DNA of 60,967 nucleotides from CAZKCI01 sp964551475 (GTDB lineage: Bacteria > Auribacterota > Erginobacteria > Erginobacterales > CAZKCI01). A program made the translations under genes and the position numbers. The DNA is taken from contig CAZKCI010000076.1 of assembly GCA_964551475.1 (NCBI GenBank), forward strand, positions 1 to 60,967, given 5' to 3'. Shown here in pieces: positions 16,373 through 24,414 of the stretch; the stretch's first letter is position 1, and each line of letters starts with the position of its first letter. The notes beneath the pieces were generated by a model that was not told the origin of the DNA, did no database searches, and saw nothing but the letters and a program-made list of their open reading frames with translations.

Positions 16373-17687
16373 TCATCATGAACTCCCAGCGCGAGAAGAA
16401 CTGGGTGGCGACGTCATCCTGGTAGTAGGAACCCGGCTGGAAGGACTCGAAGATAACCGCGCTCGCGAGCCAGTCGGTGAACTTGTACTTGACGGATGCC
16501 TGCGGGTTGAGTCCGCGGGTCTTCCCTTCGGAGAAGAAGGTCGGGTTCGCGGCCGCGAACGGATTCTCCTCGGCGAACCACCACTGGAGGGCGAAGTTCA
16601 CGTTCAGCTTCTCCGCCGGCTGGATCCCCCAGCCCGCTTTCAGGATCTGGAGGTTCGTCCAGTAGCCCACCCCGTCCTCCGGGACCAGGGTGTAGAGGAC
16701 CAGCTCGCTCCACTTCGGCCAGCGGGAGAGGATCGGGTCCCAGCCTTCGTGGCGGGAGGTCTCGGGGTCGTCGCCGGAGAGGTAGGTGTAGCTCAGGGTG
16801 AGGGCGCTCTTCAGGGGGCAGCCGGGGATCTTGTAGGTCCCCCAGAGGTAGCCTCCGCAGGCTTGCTGATCTTCGTCTCCCCAGTCGCCGAGCTGGACCG
16901 CCGCCTCGCCCGCGTAGCAGACGTCCTCCGTCAGGTCTCCGGAGAGGCGGGCGCCCAGGATGTGAATGTTGTTGTCCGGGAACTTCGGCGCGCCGGCGGC
17001 GGTGAGTATGCTCTTCTTCCCGTTCTTGTAGAGATAGTAGGCTTCGATCTTCTGCTTCTCGATCAGCTTGGCGTTGGTGAAGTAAAGCCCGTAGAGGCCG
17101 ATCTCCTGGTCGTCCATCCGGAAATTCTTGGCCTCTTCGATGGCGAAAGGCTGGGTTCCCTTGTTGTAGAAGGCGAGGAAATCGAACAGGCTGTCCGCCG
17201 CTTCCAGTGTGACCTTCCCCCCGTCGCTGTAGGAAGAGCGGGACCCGTCGTTGGGGCCGCCGTCCAGGATCAGGAATCCCTCCCCGTACATCAGGTCCTG
17301 CCGGCCGAGCTTGGCCGAGAGCGGGAGATCGGCGGGCTTATTGATCGAGAGATAGCCATTATCGAGGATGACTTCTTCGCGGAGGGGATGGAGGTTGCCG
17401 TTCGGTTCCCAGTAGTAACGGTACTCGTTGGTGAAGCGCACGTAGGCTTCGACCTCCTGGACCGGGGTCAGGCCGGCGAAGACGCGGGTGCGCAGGCGGT
17501 TGAAGACGAAGTCGGTGTTCCCGATCGCCCCCCGGGGAGAATAGAAGACATCCTCCTGCCGGATGCGCTCGTCGAAACCGTACTTCAGCCACTCTGGGCC
17601 GCCGGCCGCGTCCTGCAGAACACCCGCCAGAGCGGGCAGGGGCAGGGCGAGCAGAATCGCGGCAACCAACAGCGACGCTTTCTTCAT
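16365..17687 (-). CDS. Alginate-export-family outer-membrane porin
   Basis: About 440 aa from ATG 17687, which follows AAGGAGGAGAGTG; an upstream ATG (17714) lacks a ribosome site. Signal peptide KKASLLVAAILLALPLPALA, then a barrel with the alginate-export-domain pattern: FDERIRQEDVFYS, FVFNRLRTRVFAGL, LGRQDLMYGEGFLILDGGP (the LGRQ...G.G motif) and a final aromatic residue (WEFMMTF). Family members are monomeric 16-18-strand porins for anionic or neutral solutes. Position immediately downstream of ACT-1 and PaaK-1 suggests a role in uptake of that pathway's substrates; this is inference. Confidence 0.85.
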   Translation of the reverse strand: MKKASLLVAAILLALPLPALAGVLQDAAGGPEWLKYGFDERIRQEDVFYSPRGAIGNTDFVFNRLRTRVFAGLTPVQEVEAYVRFTNEYRYYWEPNGNLHPLREEVILDNGYLSINKPADLPLSAKLGRQDLMYGEGFLILDGGPNDGSRSSYSDGGKVTLEAADSLFDFLAFYNKGTQPFAIEEAKNFRMDDQEIGLYGLYFTNAKLIEKQKIEAYYLYKNGKKSILTAAGAPKFPDNNIHILGARLSGDLTEDVCYAGEAAVQLGDWGDEDQQACGGYLWGTYKIPGCPLKSALTLSYTYLSGDDPETSRHEGWDPILSRWPKWSELVLYTLVPEDGVGYWTNLQILKAGWGIQPAEKLNVNFALQWWFAEENPFAAANPTFFSEGKTRGLNPQASVKYKFTDWLASAVIFESFQPGSYYQDDVATQFFSRWEFMMTF

Positions 17688-17738
17688 CACTCTCCTCCTT
17701 GGTCTTGCGACCATTGGTTCAGCAACTATATAAACTCA

Positions 17739-17857
17739 AATTCCGCCGTGCGGCCCTGTAGGCCGGTTCTGTGAACCGGCGTCCCAGTCCGGTCCGCCCG
17801 CTCGCAGAGCGGGCCTACATCACCGCAGGCATTATGCGTCGCCAACGCGGCGGAATT
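17739..17857. repeat. P3 composite palindrome with cloverleaf-like layout
   Basis: An outer stem AAATTCCGCCG/CGGCGGAATTT (17739-17749 and 17847-17857) encloses a second stem TGTAGGCC/GGCCTACA (17758-17819), which encloses two hairpins, CCGGTTCTGTGAACCGG and CCCGCTCGCAGAGCGGG. The outer arm touches the ACT-1 stop codon. A second P3 copy lies at 59205-59292. Confidence 0.8.
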
Positions 17858-18285
17858 TAAAGGGCATACAGATCCTGGTCGTGGAGCAGGACCAGGCCTT
17901 CCTGCCGAAGCAGCTTTTCCACCTTCTCCGGATTTTTTACCTCGACCACGAAAACCGCTTTTTTCCCCCCGACCAGGACAAAACCATAGGCATCCTCGAT
18001 GTTGATCCGGTGCCGGGTGAGAACGGAGGAGATTTTGTGCAGGGCGCCCGGACGGTCGGGCAAGGCGATCGCCACCACCTCCTTGAGCGCCGCGGCCACG
18101 CCGGCCTCGACCAGGGCGGCCAGGGCTGACTGGGGGTCGTCGACCAGGATTTTCATCACCCCGAAGCCGCCGTTGTCGGCGATGGTGATGGCCCGCAGGT
18201 TGATGCCGCGGGCGGCGAGCAGGCCGGTGACCTTTCCCAGCTTCCCCGGCTTGTTTTCGACAAAAACCGCGACCTGGTGAGGCAC
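17857..18285 (-). CDS. Tandem ACT-domain protein (ACT-1)
   Basis: About 142 aa from GTG 18285 (GGAAGGAGAG lies 5-10 nt upstream); an ATG far upstream (18399) would add residues encoded by repeat DNA. Two ACT domains: residues 2-66 (VAVFVENKPGKLGKVTGLLAARGINLRAI) and 68-142 (IALPDRPGALHKISSVLTRHRINIEDAY). Each has the ligand-loop pattern xxPGxL. The ending DLYAL matches the paralogue ACT-2 (DLYNL) at 28390. Such stand-alone ACT pairs commonly accompany phenylacetate-CoA ligase and IOR genes and are thought to bind amino acids. Here it follows PaaK-1. Confidence 0.9.
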   Translation of the reverse strand: MPHQVAVFVENKPGKLGKVTGLLAARGINLRAITIADNGGFGVMKILVDDPQSALAALVEAGVAAALKEVVAIALPDRPGALHKISSVLTRHRINIEDAYGFVLVGGKKAVFVVEVKNPEKVEKLLRQEGLVLLHDQDLYAL

Positions 18286-18647
18286 CGAACTCTCCTTCCA
18301 TGCTCGGCAACGGTTCGAAGATCTCTCCTCGGCCGCATGCCACAGGCCTACCACGCCAAATCCGAAATCCGATGGTTCGACTGTGCTCACCATCGGCACT
18401 GAGCGAAGCCGAAGTGCCGAAACCCGAAATTCGAAACAAATCCGAAAACCATAATAGCGGGAACCTGTTGCCTGTCAAGCCGTTTTGCTCATTCGAATTT
18501 TTTTATTTGTTTCGAATAACCAAAATTCGAAACCGTTAGCGCCCACCGCCCGCTTACCCAGGGGAGAAAGCTTCCTCTTGTCCGTTGTTTAGAAAATTCG
18601 AATTTAGGATTTGTCTCGGATTTCGTGCTTCGGATTTCGGATTTTAA
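18286..18647. other. Intergenic region ACT-1/PaaK-1: W14 repeat, no gene
   Basis: The gap is filled by W14 words (ATCCGAAATCCGA, CGAAATTCGAAACAAATCC) in two inverted arms, about 18352-18450 and 18592-18651. The left arm is interrupted at 18371-18419 by a two-hairpin cassette (GATGG...CCATC and GGCACT...AGTGCC). The right arm runs up to the PaaK-1 stop codon. Confidence 0.75.
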
Positions 18648-20000
18648 TTAGATTTCCCGATTGTCGATCAGCCGTTTGGCCTTCCCGGTGCTGGGAGGGA
18701 GCGTCCCCGGCTCCAAAAGCTCCACTTCGGCGGTGAGCAGGATCTCCTCCCTCAGGGCATGCTGGATCGCGCTTTTCAGCGCGCGGAGCTCGCCCACGCC
18801 CCCGCGAAACATCGTCCCGCAGATCTCCACCCGGACGACCATCCGGTCCAGGCTCTCCATCCGGTTGAGCACGATCTGGAAATTGGACCCGACCTGCGGG
18901 ATTTTCATCAGGACATGCTCGATCTGGCTGGGGAAGACGTTCACTCCCCGAACGATGATCATGTCGTCGGTCCGGCCCAGGATCCGGGAGAGACGGCGCA
19001 TCTTCCGGCCGCAGGGGCAGGAGAGATCCTCGGAGAGATGGGCGAGATCGCGGGTGCGGTAGCGGACGAGCGGCGTCGCCTCGCGGTTCAGCGTGGTGAA
19101 GACCACCTCGCCCTTCCTTCCGGGGGGCAGGACCTCGCCGGTCGCGGGATCGATGATCTCCACGATGAAATTGTCCTCCCAGACGTGCATCCCCTCGCTC
19201 CGGCGGCACTCGAAGGCCACACCCGGGCCGTTCATCTCGGAGAGGCCGTAGCAGTTGCAGGCGGTCACCCGGTAGCACCTCTCCAGCTTCGTCCGGGTCG
19301 CCTCCGAGTAGGGCTCGGCGCCGAAGACGAGCAGGCGCAGGGCGAAATCGTCCGGGGAGAGCTTCTGGTCCGCGATCACGTCGGCGACGTGGAGGGCGTA
19401 GCTGGGCGTGATGTGAATGATGGTCGTCCGGAAATCCTTCAGCAGCTGGATCTGCCGGGCGGTGTTTCCCCCCCCGGTGGGGATGACCATCATTCCTATC
19501 CGCTCGGCCCCGTAGTGGAGGCCCAATCCCCCGGTAAAAAGGCCGTAGGTCATCATGTTCTGGAAAACGTCGGCCTTCGTCGCCCCGGCCATGGTGAGCC
19601 CCCGGGCGACGAGCTCCGTCCAGTGCTGAAGGTCGCGCGCGGTATGGTAGATGACGGTGGACTGGCCGGTGGTTCCCGAGGAGGCGTGCATCCGGACCAC
19701 CTTCCGCTGGTCGACCGCCAGCATTCCCCGGGGATAGGCGAGGCGGAGATCGTCCTTGGTGGTGAAGGGGAGCGAGCGGATATCCTCCGGTGAGCGGATC
19801 TGCTCCGGGCGGATCGTCCGCCCGGCGAAGAGCCGCCGGTAGAGATCGGAGCGAACGGCCCTTTTCAGCGTGGTCCGCAGCCGCTCGGTCTGGAGCTTCT
19901 CCAGACTCCGGCGATCCATCGTCTCGATCTCCCGGTTCCAGTAGCGCGCGGCGTTTGTTTTCACGGTTCCCCTGGGCGCCCAGTATACAGACGCGGCCAT
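18648..20000 (-). CDS. Phenylacetate-CoA ligase-like AMP-forming enzyme (PaaK-1)
   Basis: 450 aa from ATG 20000; GTG 19964 with AGGGGAACC upstream is also possible and would begin VKTNAARYWNREIET, like typical PaaK. ANL-superfamily motifs: SSGTTGQSTV (A3), CYGLSEMNGPG (A5), YRTRDL (A7), GRTDDMIIVRGVNVFPSQIE (A8) and GKAKRLIDNR (A10 with the catalytic Lys). A CPCGR segment sits in the usual PaaK Cys site. It joins an aryl acid to CoA with ATP to AMP and PPi. First of three paralogues; precise acid unknown. Confidence 0.9.
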   Translation of the reverse strand: MAASVYWAPRGTVKTNAARYWNREIETMDRRSLEKLQTERLRTTLKRAVRSDLYRRLFAGRTIRPEQIRSPEDIRSLPFTTKDDLRLAYPRGMLAVDQRKVVRMHASSGTTGQSTVIYHTARDLQHWTELVARGLTMAGATKADVFQNMMTYGLFTGGLGLHYGAERIGMMVIPTGGGNTARQIQLLKDFRTTIIHITPSYALHVADVIADQKLSPDDFALRLLVFGAEPYSEATRTKLERCYRVTACNCYGLSEMNGPGVAFECRRSEGMHVWEDNFIVEIIDPATGEVLPPGRKGEVVFTTLNREATPLVRYRTRDLAHLSEDLSCPCGRKMRRLSRILGRTDDMIIVRGVNVFPSQIEHVLMKIPQVGSNFQIVLNRMESLDRMVVRVEICGTMFRGGVGELRALKSAIQHALREEILLTAEVELLEPGTLPPSTGKAKRLIDNREI

Positions 20001-20027
20001 AAAATTTTTACTTTATTGCGGAACTCT

Positions 20028-20053
20028 GGCCGGCGGGAAAAACCCGACCGGCC
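20028..20053. repeat. GC-rich hairpin between PaaK-2 and PaaK-1
   Basis: GGCCGGCGGG, loop of five A, then CCCGACCGGCC. Downstream of PaaK-2 on the minus strand; could be a terminator, although the adjacent T-rich stretch is weak. Confidence 0.55.
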
Positions 20054-20062
20054 AAACATTTC

Positions 20063-20142
20063 AACAGACGATTGAATAGGATTGGATAGGATAAAAACAG
20101 GCCGGCCGGGGCATCCTATTCCATCCTATTCAATCGTCTGTT
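20063..20142. repeat. Inverted word-array W12 (GATTGAATAGGATTGGATAG)
   Basis: Arms 20063-20092 and 20113-20142 (30 nt each, two to three mismatches) of 10-nt words GATTGAATAG and GATTGGATAG face each other across about 20 nt of GC-rich sequence. Lies 37 bp downstream of the PaaK-2 stop. Confidence 0.85.
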
Positions 20143-20179
20143 CATAATCGCCGGGCCAGCCCGTCCCCGACCGGTCCCT

Positions 20180-21493
20180 TCAACGCGGACCGTTCCCTCT
20201 CCGGTTGTCGATCACCCGGGGCGCCTTCACCCCGTCTTTCTGCAGCGATTTCGGCTCGGTGAGCTTCACCGTCACCGTGAGCCCCAGACCCCGGGAGATC
20301 TCGTCGGCGATCGTCCGCTGGAGGGCTTGCAGCCGTCTCATCTCGTCAAAAAAGATGCGGGGGGAGATTTCGACCCTGAGCTCCACCGACTCCTTCTCCT
20401 CCCCCGTCCCGATCCGGACCTGGAAATGGGGCTCGCACCCCTCGATGCGGGCGAGGACCTGCTCGATCTGGGAAGGGAAGACATTGACCCCCTGGACAAA
20501 AATCAGATCGTCGGTCCTCCCCTTCACCCGGGCCATCCGGATGAGAGTCCGCCCGCAGGAGCAGCGGCCGGGGAGAAGAGCGGTGATGTCGCCGGTCCGG
20601 TAGCGGACCATGGGGAAAGCCTCCTTGCTGACCGAGGTGAGAACGAGCTCCCCCTCCTCCCCGGCCGGGAGGGGTCGGGCGGTCGCGGGATCGATGATCT
20701 CGGGGATGAAGTGATCCTCGAAGATGTGCAGTCCGTTTCTGGCCTCGCACTCCCCCGCCACGCCGGGATTGAAGATCTCGCTCAGACCGTAAAAATCGAA
20801 TGCCTGCAGATGCAGGCCCTCCTCCAGAAGATGCCGGAGGCTCTCCGACCAGGGCTCGGCCCCGAAGATCCCCACCCGCAGGTTCAGTTCGCTCGGAGCG
20901 ATCTTCATCTCGCTCAGGGCGGAAGCGACCCGGCGTCCATAGCTCGGCGGCGCGATCAGAACGGTGGATCGGAAGTCGCGCATGATCCGGATCTGCTTCT
21001 CGGCGCCGATCGCCGAGACCGGGATGACCGCGGCGCCGATGGCCGCGGCCGCGAAATGCATCCCCAGGGCGCCCGGGAAGAGGCCGTAGTCGAAGGCGAT
21101 CTGGATCATGTCGTCGCTCCCCACCCCGGCCGCGGAGAGGAGGCGCGCGGTCAGCTCCGTCCAGTGGGCGATGTCGTTGCGGGTGTAGCCGACCACGATC
21201 GGCTCCCCCGTGGTCCCGGCGGAGGTCTGCAGACGGACCACGTCCCTCAGGGGAACGGCGAACATGTCGTAGGGATAGGCCGCGCGCAGCGTGGAACGGT
21301 CGGTGAAGGGGATCTTCTTCAGGTCGGAGAGATCGGCGACCTCTTCGGGAACGATCCCCTCCCGGTCGAAGACCTTCTGGTAGTAGACGACGTTCCGGTA
21401 GACCCGGTTCAGAGTGGACTGGAGCCGCTCCAGTTGGAGCTGTTCCAGCTCCTCCCGGGAGATCTGCTCAAAGCGCGGATTCCATATGCTCAT
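20180..21493 (-). CDS. Phenylacetate-CoA ligase-like AMP-forming enzyme (PaaK-2)
   Basis: 437 aa; ATG 21493 follows AGGTAACT. Adenylation motifs: TSAGTTGEPIVVGYT (A3), FYGLSEIFNPG (A5), YRTGDI (A7), GRTDDLIFVQGVNVFPSQIEQ (A8). The A10 region reads DGVKAPRVIDNR: the catalytic Lys seems retained, but the usual Gly before it is Val and the following residues differ, so substrate or kinetics may have shifted. CSCGR is present. Upstream neighbour is livF, downstream PaaK-1. Aryl- or branched-acyl-CoA ligase is the reasonable call; the acid cannot be told from sequence. Confidence 0.9.
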   Translation of the reverse strand: MSIWNPRFEQISREELEQLQLERLQSTLNRVYRNVVYYQKVFDREGIVPEEVADLSDLKKIPFTDRSTLRAAYPYDMFAVPLRDVVRLQTSAGTTGEPIVVGYTRNDIAHWTELTARLLSAAGVGSDDMIQIAFDYGLFPGALGMHFAAAAIGAAVIPVSAIGAEKQIRIMRDFRSTVLIAPPSYGRRVASALSEMKIAPSELNLRVGIFGAEPWSESLRHLLEEGLHLQAFDFYGLSEIFNPGVAGECEARNGLHIFEDHFIPEIIDPATARPLPAGEEGELVLTSVSKEAFPMVRYRTGDITALLPGRCSCGRTLIRMARVKGRTDDLIFVQGVNVFPSQIEQVLARIEGCEPHFQVRIGTGEEKESVELRVEISPRIFFDEMRRLQALQRTIADEISRGLGLTVTVKLTEPKSLQKDGVKAPRVIDNRRGNGPR

Positions 21494-21580
21494 AGTTACC
21501 TGTGCCCTGATCCGCAGTCGGATGCGCTATCGCCGGCCGCACCAGGCTGGAGAAGAGAGCGTGAGGAGTTTAGAGTTTAG

Positions 21581-21616
21581 ATCTGAAATCTGAGATCTGA
21601 GATCTGAGATTTGAGA
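21581..21616. repeat. W2 word array (GAGATCT/GAGATTT) abutting the livF stop
   Basis: Seven-nt words ATCTGAA, ATCTGAG, ATCTGAG, ATTTGAG in tandem, ending at the livF stop codon (21617-21619). Confidence 0.8.
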
Positions 21617-22351
21617 TTATTCCCATATCTCCTTGTACCCCCTGCCCAGATACGACCTCTGCACCTCCGGGTTGCCGGTGAAATACGGGATCGATCCTTC
21701 CATCACGATCCGCCCGGTCTCCAGAAGATAGGCCCGGGAGGCGATGGCGAAGGCGGCCCGGGCGTTCTGCTCGACCAGAAGGATGGTGGTCCCTTTCTCC
21801 GCCAGAGCCGCGATGACCCGGAAGATCTCCGCCACCTTGCGCGGGGCCAGGCCGAGCGAGGGCTCGTCGAGGAGGAGGAGACGGGGACGGGCCATGAGCG
21901 AGCGGGCGATGGCGAGCATCTGCTGTTCGCCGCCGGAGAGCGTGCCGGCGAGCTGATGCCTCCTCTCCTCCAGGACCGGGAAGATCTCCCAGATCTGGCC
22001 CAGGTCGGAATCGAATAACCTCCTCCCCCGCCCCCGGTAGCGGAGGAACCCCCCCAGGAGGAGGTTATCCAGGACGGAGAGGGGGGCGAAGATCTGGCGC
22101 CCCTCCGGGACCAGCGACAGGCCGCGGGCCACCACCGTCTCCGCCGAGAGAGAGGAGATGGGCTGCCCCTCGAAGACGATCTCCCCGCTCCGGGAGGGGT
22201 GGGCGCCGGCCAGGGAGGAGAGGAGAGTGGATTTCCCCGCCCCGTTCCCCCCGATCAGGGCCACGATCTCGCCTTGGTCGACATGAAGGGTGATCCCCTT
22301 CAGGGCTAAAGCCTGCCCGTACCAGGCGGAGAGGTTTCTTACCCGGAGCAC
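21617..22351 (-). CDS. livF: Branched-chain amino-acid ABC transporter ATPase LivF
   Basis: 244 aa. Walker A GGNGAGKST (about 35), Q-loop, signature TLSGGEQQMLAIARSL, Walker B LLLLDEPSLGL and switch His-equivalent segment TILLVEQNA. The LVPEGRQIFAPLSVLDNLLLG stretch is characteristic of LivF rather than LivG. Start GTG 22351 is preceded by GGAGG and overlaps the livG end by 13 bp, so translation is coupled. Works with LivG, LivM and LivH in the inner membrane. Confidence 0.95.
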   Translation of the reverse strand: MLRVRNLSAWYGQALALKGITLHVDQGEIVALIGGNGAGKSTLLSSLAGAHPSRSGEIVFEGQPISSLSAETVVARGLSLVPEGRQIFAPLSVLDNLLLGGFLRYRGRGRRLFDSDLGQIWEIFPVLEERRHQLAGTLSGGEQQMLAIARSLMARPRLLLLDEPSLGLAPRKVAEIFRVIAALAEKGTTILLVEQNARAAFAIASRAYLLETGRIVMEGSIPYFTGNPEVQRSYLGRGYKEIWE

Positions 22352-23127
22352 GGTCCCTCCTCTCCCGCCTCTTCGCCCAGATAGGCGGCGATCACCGCGG
22401 GATCGTTCCGGATCTGGCGGGGCGGCCCCTCGGCGATCTTCCGCCCGTAATCGAGGACCGCCACCTCGTCGGAGATATCCATCACCAGGTTCATGTCGTG
22501 CTCCACCAGGAGAACGGTGACTCCGGAATCGCGGATCCGGAAGATGAGCTTGATCAGCTCCTGCCGTTCCCGGCGGGAGAGGCCGGAGCCCGGCTCGTCG
22601 AGCAGGATGAGCCGGGGCGAGGAGGCGAGTGCGCGGGCGATCTCGAGCAGGCGCTGCTGGCCGAGCGGGAGGGAACCCCCCGTCGAAGCGGCCTTCCCGT
22701 CGAGGCCGACCTCCCGGAGCAGATCGAGAGCGCGGGCGGACGCTTCCCTCTCCTCCCGGCGCACCCGGGGGAATCGGCAGGCGGCGGAGATGAACCCCGT
22801 CCGCCCCCGGAGGTGGCCCCCGGTCATCACGTTCTCGGCCGCGGTCATCTCCTTGAAAACCTGCGTGATCTGGAAGGTGCGGGACATCCCCAGTCCGGCG
22901 ATGGCATGGGGGGGGAGGCCGGCGATCTCGCGGCCGCCGAAGACGATCCGGCCCCGATCCGGAGCGAGGACCCCGGAAAGGAGGTTGAAGAGAGTGGTCT
23001 TGCCCGCTCCGTTGGGGCCGATCACCGACTTGATCCGGCCGGGGGCGAGCGAGAAGGACACCCCGCCGACCGCGGCCAGTCCGCCGAAGCTCTTTTCCAG
23101 TCCGATGATGTCGAGCAGGAGATCCAT
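22339..23127 (-). CDS. livG: Branched-chain amino-acid ABC transporter ATPase LivG
   Basis: About 262 aa from ATG 23127; GTG 23151 would overlap livM by 17 bp. Walker A GPNGAGKTTLFNLLSG, signature LPLGQQRLLEIARAL (LivG-type, no LSGG), Walker B LILLDEPGSGL, then TVLLVEHDMNLVMDISD. GMSRTFQITQVFKEMTAAENV matches the LivG Q-loop region. Usual family length. Second ATPase of the importer; sits between livM (7 bp away) and livF (overlapping). Confidence 0.95.
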   Translation of the reverse strand: MDLLLDIIGLEKSFGGLAAVGGVSFSLAPGRIKSVIGPNGAGKTTLFNLLSGVLAPDRGRIVFGGREIAGLPPHAIAGLGMSRTFQITQVFKEMTAAENVMTGGHLRGRTGFISAACRFPRVRREEREASARALDLLREVGLDGKAASTGGSLPLGQQRLLEIARALASSPRLILLDEPGSGLSRRERQELIKLIFRIRDSGVTVLLVEHDMNLVMDISDEVAVLDYGRKIAEGPPRQIRNDPAVIAAYLGEEAGEEGPCSG

Positions 23128-23134
23128 GATCCGG

Positions 23135-24076
23135 TCAGTGCGCGGGAGCACGGCGGCGGAAGAGCCCTTCCAGGGCGCCGAACAGCCCCCGGGGCAGGAA
23201 GACCATCGCCAGAAGCAGGATCGCCCCGTAGGCGAGTATGTCGTAGTCCTTGAACGCCCGGAGCGTCTCGGGGAGAAGGGTGAGGATGGCCGCGCCCAGG
23301 AGCGCTCCCCAGACGCTCATCCGTCCCCCGAGCACCGTCATGGTGACGACCAGTATGGAGAAGGAGATGCCGAACGACTCCGGGCTGACAAAGGTGACGA
23401 AGTGGGCGTAGAGGCTGCCGGCCAGGCTCGCGTAGACGGCGCTCAGGACGAAGACGGCGACCTTGTAGCGGGCGATATCGATCCCCAGGCAGGCGGCGGC
23501 GGTCTCGCTGGAATGGATCGCCCTGAGGGCCCGCCCCACCCGGGAATGGATGAGGTGCAGCGAGCAGAGGAGGGCGGCGAGGAGGACCGCCCAGGAGAGA
23601 TAATAGACCTTGAGATCGGTGTCGAAGACGAAGCCGAGAAAGCTCAGCCGGTGGATGTTCCCGATGCCGGAAGGCCCCCCGGTGAGTCCGATCCAGGCCG
23701 TCATCACCACGTAGACGATCTCGCCGAAGCCCAGCGTCGCCATGGCGAGGTAGTGGCCGCGCAGACGCAGGGTGGGCAGCCCGATCAGGTACGCGACCGC
23801 GGCGGTGAGCAGGCAGGCGAGCAGGGCGGAGAGCGCCGGAGAGATCTGGGCGCGGGTGGTGAGGATAGCCGAGGCGTAGGCGCCCATCCCGTAGAACGCG
23901 GCGTGGCCAAGCGAGATCTGGCCGGCATAGCCCATGAGCAGGCTCAAGCCCACCGCGATCAGCCCGTGGAGGGCGACAAAGACCAGGATGCTGAGGTAGT
24001 AGGGGCTGCTCAGGGCGAGCGGGAGAGCGGCCACAGCCAAGGCGAGCAGGAGCAGGGCTAGGTAGTTAGACTTCAC
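23135..24076 (-). CDS. livM: Branched-chain amino-acid ABC transporter permease LivM
   Basis: 313 aa from GTG 24076. Eight or more hydrophobic helices with the LivM signature GYAGQISLGHAAFYGMGAY, RLRGHYLAMATLGFGEIVY and LTGGPSGIG. Inner-membrane half of the importer channel with LivH. A 338-bp repeat-filled gap separates it from livH, unusual inside a liv operon. Confidence 0.95.
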   Translation of the reverse strand: MKSNYLALLLLALAVAALPLALSSPYYLSILVFVALHGLIAVGLSLLMGYAGQISLGHAAFYGMGAYASAILTTRAQISPALSALLACLLTAAVAYLIGLPTLRLRGHYLAMATLGFGEIVYVVMTAWIGLTGGPSGIGNIHRLSFLGFVFDTDLKVYYLSWAVLLAALLCSLHLIHSRVGRALRAIHSSETAAACLGIDIARYKVAVFVLSAVYASLAGSLYAHFVTFVSPESFGISFSILVVTMTVLGGRMSVWGALLGAAILTLLPETLRAFKDYDILAYGAILLLAMVFLPRGLFGALEGLFRRRAPAH

Positions 24077-24414
24077 GAGAACGGTTCGATCTCAGATCTC
24101 AAATCTCAGATCTCAGATACGGGCAAACAACCCCCCAACAACAACTCACAAAAAACAAGTTACAAACAAAATCCAAAATCCAAAACACGATATGCAAACC
24201 TCGCTGCCATGCTGGTTTTATGATTTGTATTTTTTATTTTTGCTTGGGATTTGTTGTTTGTGATTTGGAATTTTTTCAGATTTGAGATTTGAGATCTGGG
24301 GTCTGAGATTTGAGATCTGGGGTCTGAGATCTGAGATCTGGGGTCTGAGATTTGAGATCTGGGGTCTGAGATCTGAGATCTGGGGACTGAGATCTGAGAT
24401 CTCAAATCTGAAAT
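24077..24414. repeat. livH-livM gap: W2 arms and 21-bp tandem repeat
   Basis: Left arm 24088-24118 (GATCTCAGATCTCAAATCTC words). The right part, 24282-24414, is a tandem array of a 21-bp unit (GAGATCTGGGGTCTGAGAT plus TT/CT), about six copies, ending at the livH stop. Between them lie AT-rich stretches (AATCCAAAATCC, TTGTTGTTTGTGATTTGG). The arms are inverted relative to each other. All three frames of the 21-bp array are partly open, but no gene is supported. Confidence 0.9.

Noticed and set aside
17758..17819. tRNA-like cloverleaf
   Set aside because: There is no anticodon stem with a valid loop, no T-loop motif and no acceptor end; a second copy has a palindrome inserted. It is a repeat.
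17726..18478. 250-aa open frame over ACT-1
   Set aside because: It is the shadow of the ACT-1 gene in another frame and runs through P3 and W14 repeat DNA.
24160..24405. Open frame with a repeated RSQISDP heptapeptide
   Set aside because: The repetition follows from the 21-bp DNA unit; there is no ribosome site, and all frames of the array look alike. It is repeat DNA, not a gene.
24282..24414. Possible CRISPR array
   Set aside because: The unit is 21 bp with no unique spacers between copies and no cas genes in the window.
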